From positions 1 through 64,000 of the IMG/VR virus record IMGVR_UViG_3300045977_000336: a stretch of 64,000 bases of DNA, one strand, 5' to 3'. The DNA comes from a virus. Below, piece by piece: positions 8,788 through 17,421 of the stretch. Numbering within the stretch: the stretch's first letter is position 1; each line of letters opens with the position of its first letter. The translations under genes were made by a program, and so were the position numbers. The notes below the pieces were generated by a model that saw nothing but the letters and a program-made list of their open reading frames with translations, was not told where the DNA came from and did no database searches.

Positions 8788-9404
8788 TCAGTGATACACG
8801 GGCGGTGTCAAACCAAGGCGCCGCCAGTATGCGGCGCGGATCTCGGCTTTGCGCCGTTCAATCAACGGCGACGCGGGCAAGGCCGTATGCTCCGGTTGCA
8901 GCGTCGCCAAGATCGCTCCGATGAGGGCTTCGTCCAGATGTTCAATGTCCCACGGGGCGAGGTTCGTGCCGATCGCCCGGTTGATGGCGCGCGCCGTCAA
9001 AATGTCGTTGACGATCGGATCATCGGTCAGTCGAGTTCGGACGGCGTCACGGGTTTTTTTATCAACCCGTCACGGTACTTGTTGATAATGTCCCACACGC
9101 GGCGCGTGATGAATACGTAGAGCTGCGGATCGGCTTCGAGTGTTTCTCTCAAGTCGGCGACGCTGACGTGTGTCTCAGGCTCGCCTTGCGAAAGCAATTC
9201 GGCATAGATCTCAAAAGTGTTTTGAGCGTCCGGTGTTTCCAGCCCGTTTGCTCCAAAGAAATCGATTTTAGCCGTTAAGGCGAGCGAGCGGCGCGTCACG
9301 CTGCGGCTGGGATTAACCCACACCTTCAAGGTTTTGCCGTTCATTTCGGGCGCATAGTCAGATAATGGTAAATCACGCGTCAGGCGCGGAATCGTGATGC
9401 TCAT
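8788..9404 (-). CDS. Tail assembly chaperone, -1 frameshift fusion (G-T type)
   Basis: The shorter chaperone ends at 9027. Its frame contains ATA AAA AAA CCC, a run of seven A on the minus strand at 9060-9054. A -1 slip there moves ribosomes into a frame that stays open to 8788 and encodes DPIVNDILTARAINRAIG, ending in LGLTPPVYH. The extension is about 88 residues. Siphoviruses place such a slip between the tail tube and tape measure genes and need both products in a fixed ratio. Position, order and slippery run all fit. The efficiency cannot be told from sequence. Confidence 0.8.
9027..9404 (-). CDS. Tail assembly chaperone, short form (G type)
   Basis: This 125-residue protein starts MSITIPRLTRDLPLSD. 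The ATG at 9404 overlaps the stop of the small membrane gene (ATGA), which favours this start over one 29 codons upstream. It lies between the major tail protein and the tape measure gene, where the chaperone that holds the tape measure during tube assembly is always found. Sequence similarity to known chaperones is low, as is usual. The stop is reached when no frameshift occurs. Confidence 0.75.
   Translation of the reverse strand: MSITIPRLTRDLPLSDYAPEMNGKTLKVWVNPSRSVTRRSLALTAKIDFFGANGLETPDAQNTFEIYAELLSQGEPETHVSVADLRETLEADPQLYVFITRRVWDIINKYRDGLIKKPVTPSELD
9054..9060 (-). promoter_or_regulatory. Programmed -1 frameshift slippery site
   Basis: Seven consecutive A on the minus strand, in frame as A AAA AAA, directly before CCCGTGACG and 12 codons or fewer before the zero-frame stop at 9027. 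Both lysine codons can re-pair after a one-base backward slip. Confidence 0.75.
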
Positions 9405-9520
9405 TTGAACAATGCTCCCAAGAGGCGTGCCATCAGCCAGCAGCCCAGCGTCCAGCCCAGCCCCGCAAACGCCGCCGCGAGAAACAACCACACGAACATT
9501 TCTACTGTAAACACTCCCAT
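9401..9520 (-). CDS. Small membrane protein (39 aa)
   Basis: A short gene, MGVFTVEMFVWLFLAAAF to the end LLGALFK, with one membrane helix covering about residues 8-30. A good ribosome site (AAAGGA) stands 6 bases before ATG. The stop overlaps the chaperone start as ATGA, which argues that it is translated. Function unknown. Its place inside the tail module is unusual for a membrane peptide; a role in lysis timing or membrane contact is only a guess. Confidence 0.55.
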   Translation of the reverse strand: MGVFTVEMFVWLFLAAAFAGLGWTLGCWLMARLLGALFK

Positions 9521-9532
9521 TTTTGATCCTTT

Positions 9533-10543
9533 CTACACCGTGTTGGTATTCGTCACGACCGTCACGGCCAGCGCGTTCGCCAATGAAGCGTCCACGAGGC
9601 CGTGGAACAAGGCCTGTGTTAAGTTGTTGTTGTTGCTTTCACTCGCCAACGGGGTCACGGCCTCCCACTGCCCGTAGATGTCCACCGTCAGCGCGTGCGT
9701 CGAATTGGTATTGCCGATCGTGTCGCCGTTGACGCGCAGGCGCAGCGCGCGATAAGCGCGCGAGTCCCATTCATCGGTGATAGCGTTCGCCGCGGCGTTG
9801 CCTTCCAGCGTGACCGTTAGCATCGTATCGACGAAACCTTCCCCGTGCGAATCAAACGTCAGATTGGGCGACCCGAAAAACTTTTGATGGTTGCCAAAAT
9901 TCATTTCGACTTCAAAGCCGCGCAGCGTGTTGGCGACTTCGGTATTGCCCACCGTGGCCCACGTCGGGTTGTCATACAAGCGCGCGAGTTTGGCGCTCAT
10001 CGAACTGACCTGCGCCACGGTCAGGCCCGCCGTGAAGTTTTGCTTGGCGACCTGCCGCGCGAAGTAAGCGGCTTCAATCTTGACGGCGCTCTCACCGCCC
10101 GCTTGATCGATCTCGCCCGACAATTTGAGCGATTTGAACATGCCATATTCCATCACGTAGGCTTGCGTATCGTCGCCTGTTTCGAGTGTGAACGTGTCAG
10201 GCGCGTTGGCGGTGTTCAGCAACGGCGTAAACGTCCACGTGCTGACGCCGTTATTCGTCACCGCCGCCACGCCGCCGCGCAAGCCGCAGCCGAAGAAAAA
10301 CGGCAAGCCTTGATAGTACATGCGCGGCACGGACAGCGATTCCTCGACAAACTTCTCAGACAGAATCGAGCGTGACGAGCGGATGCGGATGCCGAGGTTA
10401 TCCTCAGCAAACGTCGGCACGAAGTCAGGCGGCACGGGCTTTTGATCCGCGCCCACCAAGATCTTTGTCGCGGCGACGATGACGCCGTGCGCGTTGGCTG
10501 CTTCAAGGCCATACTGGTATTTTGAAAAGATTCGTTCACCCAT
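9533..10543 (-). CDS. Major tail (tube) protein
   Basis: A 336-residue protein with alternating strands and many Thr/Asn, beginning MGERIFSKYQYGLEAANAHG. The region SLKLSGEIDQAGGESAVKIEAAYFARQ matches the usual tail-tube pattern, in which a beta-barrel stacks into the tube. Gene order (completion genes, this gene, chaperone with frameshift, tape measure) makes the assignment strong. It lies 22 bases downstream of the tail terminator-like gene. Confidence 0.75.
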   Translation of the reverse strand: MGERIFSKYQYGLEAANAHGVIVAATKILVGADQKPVPPDFVPTFAEDNLGIRIRSSRSILSEKFVEESLSVPRMYYQGLPFFFGCGLRGGVAAVTNNGVSTWTFTPLLNTANAPDTFTLETGDDTQAYVMEYGMFKSLKLSGEIDQAGGESAVKIEAAYFARQVAKQNFTAGLTVAQVSSMSAKLARLYDNPTWATVGNTEVANTLRGFEVEMNFGNHQKFFGSPNLTFDSHGEGFVDTMLTVTLEGNAAANAITDEWDSRAYRALRLRVNGDTIGNTNSTHALTVDIYGQWEAVTPLASESNNNNLTQALFHGLVDASLANALAVTVVTNTNTV

Positions 10544-10564
10544 TGCGTATGCTCCTTTGCGGCG

Positions 10565-11035
10565 CTAAGCCGCGACTGTGAATTCACCGCCGACGTGTTC
10601 TTTGACTTGCCACTGTACGACGACCCCAAGGTGTTCTTGATCATCGCCATATCTCAGTTTGACCGGTCCGCGCACCGGGTACGGTGCATCCACGCGCGGC
10701 AGCCAGTGCGCCACTTTCCCGCCCAGCGTCAAGTGCGCGGCCATCGCATTACGGATGCGCGCGAAGTACAACATGCATTCGGGATAGTGCGCGCGCGAAA
10801 TGTCAGGGAACAAATGAAACTCGGTGATGCCTGTCCACGCGTCGATCAACGGTCCGCCCGCGCTGTATTCAGGCCGCATGGCGTCGGTGAACGTCAGCGC
10901 GCTGGGGAACGTCGCGAGCGCGTCAGGAAACTCGGCCTTGCGATAGACGTAGAACGCCCGCACAGTTTTACCGTCATGTCCCGGCAAACCGTTGAACACG
11001 GCCACGATGTCGTCGATCCAATCCTGCACCGCCAT
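10565..11035 (-). CDS. Tail terminator/minor head-tail protein
   Basis: A protein of 156 residues from MAVQDWIDDIVAVFNGLPG. The ATG at 11035 is preferred to one 10 codons upstream because that stretch encodes the TTACCAA-type repeat. It sits between an HK97 gp10-like protein and the major tail protein, the usual slot for the tail terminator that caps the tube. Sequence support is weak; the call is mainly from order. Confidence 0.5.
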   Translation of the reverse strand: MAVQDWIDDIVAVFNGLPGHDGKTVRAFYVYRKAEFPDALATFPSALTFTDAMRPEYSAGGPLIDAWTGITEFHLFPDISRAHYPECMLYFARIRNAMAAHLTLGGKVAHWLPRVDAPYPVRGPVKLRYGDDQEHLGVVVQWQVKEHVGGEFTVAA

Positions 11036-11040
11036 TGCTT

Positions 11041-11096
11041 CCAATCTCCAGTCTCTATTTACCAACTTTCTAATTTACCAATCCCCAACCTACTTC
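11041..11096. repeat. TTACCAA-type 7-mer repeat block
   Basis: Degenerate units such as TTTACCAACTTTC, TAATTTACCAATC and CCCAACCTAC lie between two late genes. Similar blocks lie at 205-262, 420-503, 23160-23212 and 28598-28612. Confidence 0.6.
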
Positions 11097-11578
11097 ACGG
11101 CCAGCTTCTGCGCGATGCGCTCCGTAATCAACCTGAACAGGCCCAGGATCGCCGCTTCATTTTCGCGGAAAGCCTTGCGCAAAAAGAAACGGCCTTTAAT
11201 GCCTTTGCGCCCGATCGAGCGTGCCACCACGAACGCCAGGCTCGCGTCGCCCAGCACGGCATCTGCCCACCCCGCCAGCGCGTCGGGCGGTGGCATGGCC
11301 GCGCCTGCGCGGCGCCCGCTCTCCATCACCAGCGGATAGACCGGATCGGCGGCATCGGAATACACCTCGCCCACCAGCCAACTGCCCACGTTCGAGACGC
11401 GCGACTGCATCGAATTGGCCAGATCCCCGCTGAAGCGCGGCGCATGCACCCGCGCCGAGTACCGGATCGCTTTCACGCTTTCATACATGCCGTGCGTCAA
11501 CTCGGCTTCGGCAATGTCGTCGTAGCGTTCGAGCAAGCCGATCTGTTCTTCCAGTCCCTGAATCTCGACGGTGTACAC
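11090..11578 (-). CDS. HK97 gp10-like tail completion protein
   Basis: A 162-residue protein. The central part VKAIRYSARVHAPRFSGDLA, followed by GEVYSDAADPVYPLVMESG and GRFFLRKAFRENEAAILGL, is the standard pattern of the HK97-gp10 family of neck and tail completion proteins. It lies between the connector genes and the tail tube, which agrees. The 7-mer repeat block follows immediately after its stop. Confidence 0.8.
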   Translation of the reverse strand: MYTVEIQGLEEQIGLLERYDDIAEAELTHGMYESVKAIRYSARVHAPRFSGDLANSMQSRVSNVGSWLVGEVYSDAADPVYPLVMESGRRAGAAMPPPDALAGWADAVLGDASLAFVVARSIGRKGIKGRFFLRKAFRENEAAILGLFRLITERIAQKLAVK

Positions 11579-11620
11579 GGCATTCAGCCTTTGAAACGAC
11601 GCACGCTATTTATCGAGCGG

Positions 11621-11899
11621 CTAATAGGCACAAAACCCCAACAGTTCGAAGCGTCCTTCGGCGTCGGGCATGTCAGACCATTTGGGTGCGATGAGCGGCA
11701 AACCCAATGCGCCGATCACGCCGTTGACGAGGCCCAACGCGCTGACGCTGGTCATGTCTGGCAATTCTCCACACTGAATCGTCGGATGCGCGGCGAGCGC
11801 AGCATTGCACGGCACCACGTTGATCAGCAATGCGCGTATCGCAGCCGGATCTTGTTCAAAAGCGGCGTTGAGCGCGTCGATCGCGTGTTGAATATCCAT
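11621..11899 (-). CDS. Hypothetical late protein (92 aa)
   Basis: A 92-residue protein, MDIQHAIDALNAAFEQDPAA to LLGFCAY. It is predicted soluble and alpha-helical at the start. It lies between a connector gene (10 bases upstream) and the gp10-like gene (42 bases downstream), with AAAGGAAC before its ATG as ribosome site. No family is recognised; a small neck protein is possible from its place. Confidence 0.5.
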   Translation of the reverse strand: MDIQHAIDALNAAFEQDPAAIRALLINVVPCNAALAAHPTIQCGELPDMTSVSALGLVNGVIGALGLPLIAPKWSDMPDAEGRFELLGFCAY

Positions 11900-11909
11900 G
11901 TTGTTCCTT

Positions 11910-12950
11910 TCAGATTTGCACGATGCGATAGTTGGTCATGACGGCCTTGAGCGGGTCTTTCGGGAATTCATTGTGATAAAACACCTCGCCCAGCTCCGCA
12001 TTCCCCGTCTTCCCCGCAAAGCCCCCCGGCGATTTCTTGAACATGAGCGCCGCGATCTGCTCGCACAAGTAGCGCACGTCATACGGCGGCAGCAAGCGGT
12101 ACAGCGGCGTCGCGTTGTGCGCGCTGGCCGCCGTGCCGTTGGCCGCGCGTGACACGCAAAAAGCGCGGTACACGGCGACGGGCGTACCGTCGGCATGCGT
12201 CGCGCGCGCCGTGGCGTTCCAGCCGCGCCCGACCTGCGCTTCAGCGGCACTGACATCCAGCACGCGCATCTGCTCGAAGCCACAGCGGATAATTTCGCCG
12301 CGCTCGACTTGATCGGAAGCGTTGAGCGTCAGCACGTCGGTCGCATCGTCGATCGCGCCGGCCAGCGTCGCACCCAGTTCGAGCGGGTCATCGTAGCCCG
12401 TGATGATTTCTTGCTCGCCGCCCACGTCGAGGATCACGCCGGGGCTGACGTCCGGCGCGCGGCTCACCACGATCGTCTCCGCGTCAGCCGTCTGCGTTGC
12501 CGTCGCGGCCAAGGCCACCCGATCGGAATACAGCCCCCACTGCCCCGCAATTACCACGCCGCTGGGAAACGCGTCAGGCCATAGTCCGCCCCGCGTCAAC
12601 TCGATCGACGTGTACGGCCCGTGCTCCCAGTGCTTGTTGTGCGGTAGCAGCACGTATTCGTCACTCATGAGCAGCATGCCGTCGAGCGTAATCGACGCCA
12701 GCGCCAGCAGCGGCTCAATCCACTGGGTCACGCAGCCGCTGCCCGTATAAGTGCGTGTCTCCGTTACCGGCACGAACTTGCCGCGTTTGTCGATAAACTG
12801 GCTAGCCGCGTTGATGAAGCGCCACAGTTTGTCGTGCGACTTCACGCCGTCCAGTTCGAGATCGTCGAGCACGTCAAGCAGGCTCGCGTAAGGCCGCGCA
12901 AACGTCGCGATCGGAGATGCTGCCGCAGGTGAACCAGTTCCGCTGCCCAT
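11910..12950 (-). CDS. Head-tail connector/neck protein
   Basis: A 346-residue protein. The N-terminal 110 residues (YASLLDVLDDLELDGVKSHD, then LWRFINAASQFIDKRG) resemble the helical core of connector proteins that cap the portal. The middle contains SDQVERGEIIRCGFEQMRVL and VGRGWNATARATHADGTPV. The latter pattern, a beta-domain with GRG and H-ADGT, is common in phage neck proteins. The C-terminus (YDVRYLCEQIAALMFKKSPG) is again helical. The function is inferred from order and these patterns. Confidence 0.55.
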   Translation of the reverse strand: MGSGTGSPAAASPIATFARPYASLLDVLDDLELDGVKSHDKLWRFINAASQFIDKRGKFVPVTETRTYTGSGCVTQWIEPLLALASITLDGMLLMSDEYVLLPHNKHWEHGPYTSIELTRGGLWPDAFPSGVVIAGQWGLYSDRVALAATATQTADAETIVVSRAPDVSPGVILDVGGEQEIITGYDDPLELGATLAGAIDDATDVLTLNASDQVERGEIIRCGFEQMRVLDVSAAEAQVGRGWNATARATHADGTPVAVYRAFCVSRAANGTAASAHNATPLYRLLPPYDVRYLCEQIAALMFKKSPGGFAGKTGNAELGEVFYHNEFPKDPLKAVMTNYRIVQI

Positions 12951-13513
12951 CAGGTCACTACCTCGCTGTCAGGATTGTCAAACACCCACCCGGCTTTTTG
13001 TCGCCACACGTAAATGATGCCCGGATCGAGCATGAACACGACTTGCCCGCTGGCATCGGTCACACCGTTCGCAATCACACTTTGCCCGAGCGCGTCCGAC
13101 GTCACCCACACCGCCGCACCCACGATCGGCGCGCCGTCCACGTCGCTCGTGAGCGTGTAGGTCCACGGGGCTGCACCGCTGCCTGAAAACAGGCCGATGC
13201 TCAACGCCGGATCGACCGCGTACACTTGCAGCGTGTCGCCAGGACATTCCGCCGTATTGCTGCTTTTGTAACGCGTCTCGATCACCGTGCCCAACGTCGC
13301 TAAGGCGGCCTGCGTCAGTTCGGCGTAATAACGCCCGTTGCCGATCGCGACCAACGTTCCGATCCCGCTGGCCGTCCACGCGGCCCCGTTGAGACTGATC
13401 TGCGGCTGACCTCCGCCCTCGCCGTTGGCAGGCGTGATGCCGTCCGTAGCGACGAGTTGAAAAAAGACGCGTCGCTTGCTGGCAATTTCTTCGTTGACTT
13501 TGATCGGCCTCAT
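12950..13513 (-). CDS. Structural protein with Ig-like domain
   Basis: A 187-residue protein. The C-terminal part (YTLTSDVDGAPIVGAAVWV, then VTDASGQVVFMLDPGIIYVW) has the form of a small beta-sandwich with a carboxypeptidase-regulatory or Big-type fold, often used as decoration on virions. The N-terminal half is a separate domain with no recognised match. Its stop and the start of the connector overlap by one base. No clear ribosome site is visible before ATG at 13513. Confidence 0.45.
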   Translation of the reverse strand: MRPIKVNEEIASKRRVFFQLVATDGITPANGEGGGQPQISLNGAAWTASGIGTLVAIGNGRYYAELTQAALATLGTVIETRYKSSNTAECPGDTLQVYAVDPALSIGLFSGSGAAPWTYTLTSDVDGAPIVGAAVWVTSDALGQSVIANGVTDASGQVVFMLDPGIIYVWRQKAGWVFDNPDSEVVT

Positions 13514-13547
13514 ACGCCATCACCCGTGTTTCGCCAGGCGCGCCGCC

Positions 13548-13569
13548 GACTGTTTCCACGGAAACAGTC
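13548..13569. repeat. Dispersed palindrome, copy 2, with 10-bp arms
   Basis: GACTGTTTCC and GGAAACAGTC flank a 2-base centre. The four outer bases differ from other copies but still pair. A half copy (TGCCGCGGAAACAC) follows from 13579. Confidence 0.75.
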
Positions 13570-13615
13570 GGACACGATGCCGCGGAAACACATCACCCTG
13601 CTCCTCAGGGACACT

Positions 13616-14956
13616 TCATCCCCGCCGCCTGAGAATGTAATGTCGGAAGTAATAGGCGGCCGTTCCGGCGCCCGCGCTGATAAACTCGGCGATCAGAGCG
13701 CCCGCACTGGCCAGAACGCCCGCCACGGCGACCAGAAAAGTAATCGTCACGCTGCCGCCGCTGTCGATGGCACCCGATACGGCGCGCGTCACGTCGCGCT
13801 GCACCTGCCCCGCGCTCGCAATAACCCCGCTGCTGAAATGACGCGCTTGCTTTTCGATCGCGCCGCTGAGGGAAAGCGCCCCGCTGCGTGCCGATTGAGT
13901 GAGGCGCGCCAGAGCGCCGTTGACGTCCACGCTGCCACTGGCCAGGCGCGCGCTGCGGCGTGTCAGATCCCCGCCGCTCGCTATCATCCCCGCCAATCCT
14001 TTGGATACCTGACGCACGAGCGCCCCGCTTGAGGTGAGCGCGCCGTTGAAAGCGATCAAGATGCTGCGCAAGCCGGACAGTGCTCCGCTTGAAGTAAGTA
14101 CGCCCGCCCGTGCCGTCAAAGTCTGCTTAACCATCGCGCCGCTGTTGACGATCGTGCCTGCCAAGCTGCTGGCCGTGCGCCTGATCACTGAGCCGCTGCT
14201 AGTGAGCGTGCCCGTCAAATCGATCATGATCCCCTTGATGGAAGTTAAGGCGCTGCTGCTGGCGAGCGCCCCGCCGAACGTTTTCGCCGTGCGCTTCACC
14301 ACGTCCCCCGACGACGCCAGGCTCGCCGCCAGATCTCGCGCCAAGCGCTTGGTCAGCGTGCCGGCGCTGGTTATTGTTCCAGACAGGCTGGTCAGAATTG
14401 TTCGGATCCCGGCAACCGCGCTGCTGGATGCGATCGCGCCCGCCAATGACCGGGCCGTTTGCTTCGTCGCCTCGCCGGCGCTCGTAACCCCGCCGCTCAG
14501 CGCGCGCTGCATCTGCTTGACCAGTGCCCCGCTGCTGCTGATCGCACTCGCCAGGGCGCGCAGCGTTTGCCGCGTTAAGGCGCCGCTGCCAACCATGACG
14601 CCGGTCAGTGCGGTAACGATTGTGCGCGCGCCGCTGACACTGCTACTGCTGCCGGCCGCCCCACCGAATGGCTTTTGCGTCTGCTTCAGCAGCGCGCCGC
14701 TGCTCGTGCCGGTGCCGGTCATCAGGTGCGCGATCGCCTTGATCGACGCGCCTGCCTCGGTCAGCGTGCCTGCGCGAATGACATTCGCCTGGCGCGCGAG
14801 CGCTCCGCTCGATGCGAGCGTGCCGCCGACATCTTGCGTAAACAGCGTGCCCGTCGTGTGCAGCAGTTCGATGTCAAACCAGCCGGCGCTTTGCCCGACC
14901 TCGTCGAACCAGCCTTCGGTTTTGATCGTTTGATCGAACGTGCCGAAACGCGCCAT
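13616..14956 (-). CDS. Repeat protein with 18-18-20 residue period
   Basis: A 446-residue protein made largely of repeats with the theme SGALVKQxxRxLAGxIxS. From about residue 125 the units run 18, 18, 20, then again 18, 18, 20, then 18, 18, 20, and finally mostly 18. The 20-residue units carry a different core (for example SALTSIKGIMIDLTGTLTS). A short N-terminal domain (MARFGTFDQTIKTEGWFD) precedes and a hydrophobic stretch ends in YYFRHYILRRRG. The period suggests a solenoid or trimeric fibre. It lies among capsid-proximal structural genes, so a head fibre or whisker is possible. No family is assigned. Confidence 0.6.
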   Translation of the reverse strand: MARFGTFDQTIKTEGWFDEVGQSAGWFDIELLHTTGTLFTQDVGGTLASSGALARQANVIRAGTLTEAGASIKAIAHLMTGTGTSSGALLKQTQKPFGGAAGSSSSVSGARTIVTALTGVMVGSGALTRQTLRALASAISSSGALVKQMQRALSGGVTSAGEATKQTARSLAGAIASSSAVAGIRTILTSLSGTITSAGTLTKRLARDLAASLASSGDVVKRTAKTFGGALASSSALTSIKGIMIDLTGTLTSSGSVIRRTASSLAGTIVNSGAMVKQTLTARAGVLTSSGALSGLRSILIAFNGALTSSGALVRQVSKGLAGMIASGGDLTRRSARLASGSVDVNGALARLTQSARSGALSLSGAIEKQARHFSSGVIASAGQVQRDVTRAVSGAIDSGGSVTITFLVAVAGVLASAGALIAEFISAGAGTAAYYFRHYILRRRG

Positions 14957-14958
14957 GG

Positions 14959-15825
14959 TTATGCCTTGATGACTTGCGCCACGACTTGTCGTACAGTGAT
15001 CGCGTGCGATGCACCTGTCGTCAGCGCGATGCCGACGATCAGCGGCAAGCCGGTAATGTCGAAGGCCGCGCTGGTGCTGACGCGCACCTGCGCCTTGCGC
15101 GCGGCGTTTGAAAAGCCCGTGGTCGTGAGGTTATCGTCCATGCACCAGAGCGCTTGCGCTACGCAGGAGGCTGAGATCGGCCCGCGAATCGTGCACAAGA
15201 TATCCACCAGCGCTTCGTCGGCCACAGCCGTTTCAGTGTCGCCCGTAAACGAATTGCGCGCCGTATCGCCTGTCGTGCCGTTCGCGCCGAAGCGAATGTC
15301 CCAGGTCTCGGTCGCCGTGGCTGCGCCGGACTTGGCGACGCTGATGCGCCATTGCAGCACCGTGCCGATCGACGGATTGGCGTCGAAGCGCAGTGCCGAT
15401 CCCGCGAGGTACGCCGTCGCGCTCGCACCGATCGATTGATCAGAGGTGGAAGCATTGGGCGTGGTCGGCAGGCGTGGCCCGACGACAAAGAAGCCGACGC
15501 CTTCCACATATTCCAATGTTTCACCGGGGCGCAGCGTCGCGGCGAACAATTCATAGATCGTCGCGTTTTGATTGAACTGCACCAGCACCCCGACGCTGGC
15601 TGACGTGCTGCGATTGCGCGCGTTGAGTGTCTTGAGATTGCGCTGTGTCGATGACGCCGGCGCGGCCAGTACATCGGTCGTCGTGGCCGTGCTGATGGCC
15701 GTGTTCTGACGCAGCGGCGTAACCGTCGTGCCGCTGAGATCGACGGCCGAGACATGCACATCGACGGTCACGGCGGCGTCCGTCACGATCTGAATCTTAT
15801 CGGTGGTGGCCGTCAAAAGAATCAT
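14959..15825 (-). CDS. Beta-rich structural protein (288 aa)
   Basis: The N-terminus MILLTATTDKIQIVTDAAVT and the segment QNATIYELFAATLRPGETLE form a short beta-domain often seen in phage accessory virion proteins. The second half (RWEDI-type strands around AATETWDIRFGANG) resembles a lectin-like sandwich. The start overlaps the upstream stop as ATGA. The role is unknown; it is probably on the virion, judged from its place between capsid and neck genes. Confidence 0.5.
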   Translation of the reverse strand: MILLTATTDKIQIVTDAAVTVDVHVSAVDLSGTTVTPLRQNTAISTATTTDVLAAPASSTQRNLKTLNARNRSTSASVGVLVQFNQNATIYELFAATLRPGETLEYVEGVGFFVVGPRLPTTPNASTSDQSIGASATAYLAGSALRFDANPSIGTVLQWRISVAKSGAATATETWDIRFGANGTTGDTARNSFTGDTETAVADEALVDILCTIRGPISASCVAQALWCMDDNLTTTGFSNAARKAQVRVSTSAAFDITGLPLIVGIALTTGASHAITVRQVVAQVIKA

Positions 15826-16505
15826 TCGAGCCTCATACTTGCTTTCGGAAACGTCGAAAAGTCAGGACGTATTTTGGCAAACACCGGATTGCCCGATTTG
15901 AAAGCGACAGTGGAATTACAGTAGGTCGTCGTGGAGTTGGCTGTGAAGTTCGCATTGTAGCTGCCCGTTGCGCCTGTGATTTTATAGCCCGACGCATTGC
16001 CGTCTTGAATGTCGCCTTCCGTAAATGTATTGCCGACGGCCGTGATCACCGAGTCGTTGATGCTGTGCGAACAGATGAACGTATCGGCCACCGCGATCGA
16101 CACGCTCGCGCCCGGCAGCGGCGAGGCGCTGCTGCCGTCCGTGACCACGTTGACGGCCTCAGGCGTCGGATTATCGATACCCGATACCTCAAACACCCAC
16201 AGGTATTTGGTGCGATTACCCGAACCTGTGATTGTCAGCGTGATCGACGTTTTGCCCGACGCGCTCGGCGTGAGAATCCAGACATCCGTCCAGTGCTGCC
16301 CGCTGCCGAACGTGGCGCGCGCGCTGCCGACCTGTGAGAAATTGTTCGTGCCGTCACTGACGCCCGTGACGGTCGCGCCGTTGCCGTAGCCGCCAGCCAT
16401 CGCAATGAGCAAATTGCCTGAGCCAGTCGGGTCAACCGTCACCGCCAGTGTGTCGCCGCTGTCCGTCGCGAAGTTGGCTTTGTGCTGCACCAGCACGATC
16501 GCCAT
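15822..16505 (-). CDS. Beta-sandwich structural protein (227 aa)
   Basis: The order of strands (MAIVLVQHKANFATDSGDT, NLLIAMAGGYGNGATVTGVS, YLWVFEVSGIDNPTPEAV, ADTFICSHSINDSVITAVG) gives the appearance of a single Ig- or lectin-like domain, of a type seen in many environmental phages. It is coupled to both neighbours by overlapping start and stop codons. It may decorate the capsid. No specific family is recognised. Confidence 0.5.
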   Translation of the reverse strand: MAIVLVQHKANFATDSGDTLAVTVDPTGSGNLLIAMAGGYGNGATVTGVSDGTNNFSQVGSARATFGSGQHWTDVWILTPSASGKTSITLTITGSGNRTKYLWVFEVSGIDNPTPEAVNVVTDGSSASPLPGASVSIAVADTFICSHSINDSVITAVGNTFTEGDIQDGNASGYKITGATGSYNANFTANSTTTYCNSTVAFKSGNPVFAKIRPDFSTFPKASMRLE

Positions 16506-17152
16506 TAGCCACCGCTGTTCAGCGTCAGCGTATAGGTGAATTGAATCGAGTCACCCGATCCGACGTTGATCGCTGCGAACACGCTGCGATCGAGCAGCGT
16601 CCCGCCGCCGGTGGCGGCCTGGGTAAAGATGCCGTGCTCGGTGATCGCCGCCGAAGCGTCAAACGTCAGCGTGCCGATGGTGCGCATTTGATTAGCCGCA
16701 GGCTGCGACTTCGTGCCGATGGTGCGCGTCGAATCTGGATTGAGCGCCGTAGTCGATTCGGTTTGCAGCGTCGTGTCGCCTGCGGCTTCGGCATTCGTGC
16801 CGGTGCCCGCGCCGTGATAATTAAAGTTATCGATGGCGTTAGCCCCGCCGTCCCAGTCATCGACGATATATGCCACGCCGGCGTCAGTCACCACGCGATA
16901 AGACAGCACGCCGTAATCGACGCGCGACCCATCGGCTTTGATCCACACCGCGCGCAGCTCGGCATACGCCGTCATCAAACCGAAATGGTTCGCCAGCGGC
17001 CCGATCAGTTGGATGCCCAGCCACGCCTTGATAAATGACCAGCGCAGCACGTTCCGCACGCGCCAACTGAGTGACGCCGACTGTTGCCGATTAACGGTTG
17101 CAGTGAGTGATCCGTGCGCGAACCTGGAGTGGCGTCGAAGGGATTTGATCAT
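16505..17152 (-). CDS. Structural protein (215 aa)
   Basis: The N-terminal 55 residues are basic and helical. The rest is beta-rich and contains DNFNYHGAGTGTNAEAAGD, a pattern that recurs in phage proteins encoded near the capsid gene, then GIFTQAATGGGTLLDRSVFA. Start and stop overlap both neighbours (ATGA upstream, TAATG downstream). Likely a virion accessory protein; the exact role is unknown. Confidence 0.5.
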   Translation of the reverse strand: MIKSLRRHSRFAHGSLTATVNRQQSASLSWRVRNVLRWSFIKAWLGIQLIGPLANHFGLMTAYAELRAVWIKADGSRVDYGVLSYRVVTDAGVAYIVDDWDGGANAIDNFNYHGAGTGTNAEAAGDTTLQTESTTALNPDSTRTIGTKSQPAANQMRTIGTLTFDASAAITEHGIFTQAATGGGTLLDRSVFAAINVGSGDSIQFTYTLTLNSGG

Positions 17153-17394
17153 GTCACAGCCTCCAATGCGCCGGGCGGCGCGATGACGGCCAGCGCCGCC
17201 GCTTCGAGCGGTGTCACTTCGATGGTGTCGCCTGCGATATAGATTGCGCCGTTCGTCAAACCCACGCGCGGTTCAAGCGGCGGCTTCATTTCACCTTGCG
17301 GCGTCGCGGCGCGCGCGGTTTCGACGTGCGCCGCATAAGCGGCGAACGTTTCATCCGTGATGCGAAAACTTTGCTTGACAAGAAATTTGCTCAT
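17149..17394 (-). CDS. Hypothetical late protein (81 aa)
   Basis: An 81-residue protein, MSKFLVKQSFRITDETFAAY to the end PPGALEAVT. The C-terminal half includes IYIAGDTIEVTPLEAAALA, similar in style to the next upstream small protein (a KEIT-type loop and acidic end). Both lie after the glycosyltransferase gene and before structural genes, where small neck or capsid accessory proteins are typical. The ribosome site AAAGGAAC lies before ATG. Confidence 0.5.
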   Translation of the reverse strand: MSKFLVKQSFRITDETFAAYAAHVETARAATPQGEMKPPLEPRVGLTNGAIYIAGDTIEVTPLEAAALAVIAPPGALEAVT

Positions 17395-17421
17395 GTGCTG
17401 TTCCTTTGCCTGTGGCGCGCG

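Noticed and set aside
10258-10650. Long overlapping frames opposite or beside tail and head genes
   Set aside because: They are high-GC frame shadows rich in Arg, Ala and Pro, without ribosome sites, and the main frame has clear phage homology.
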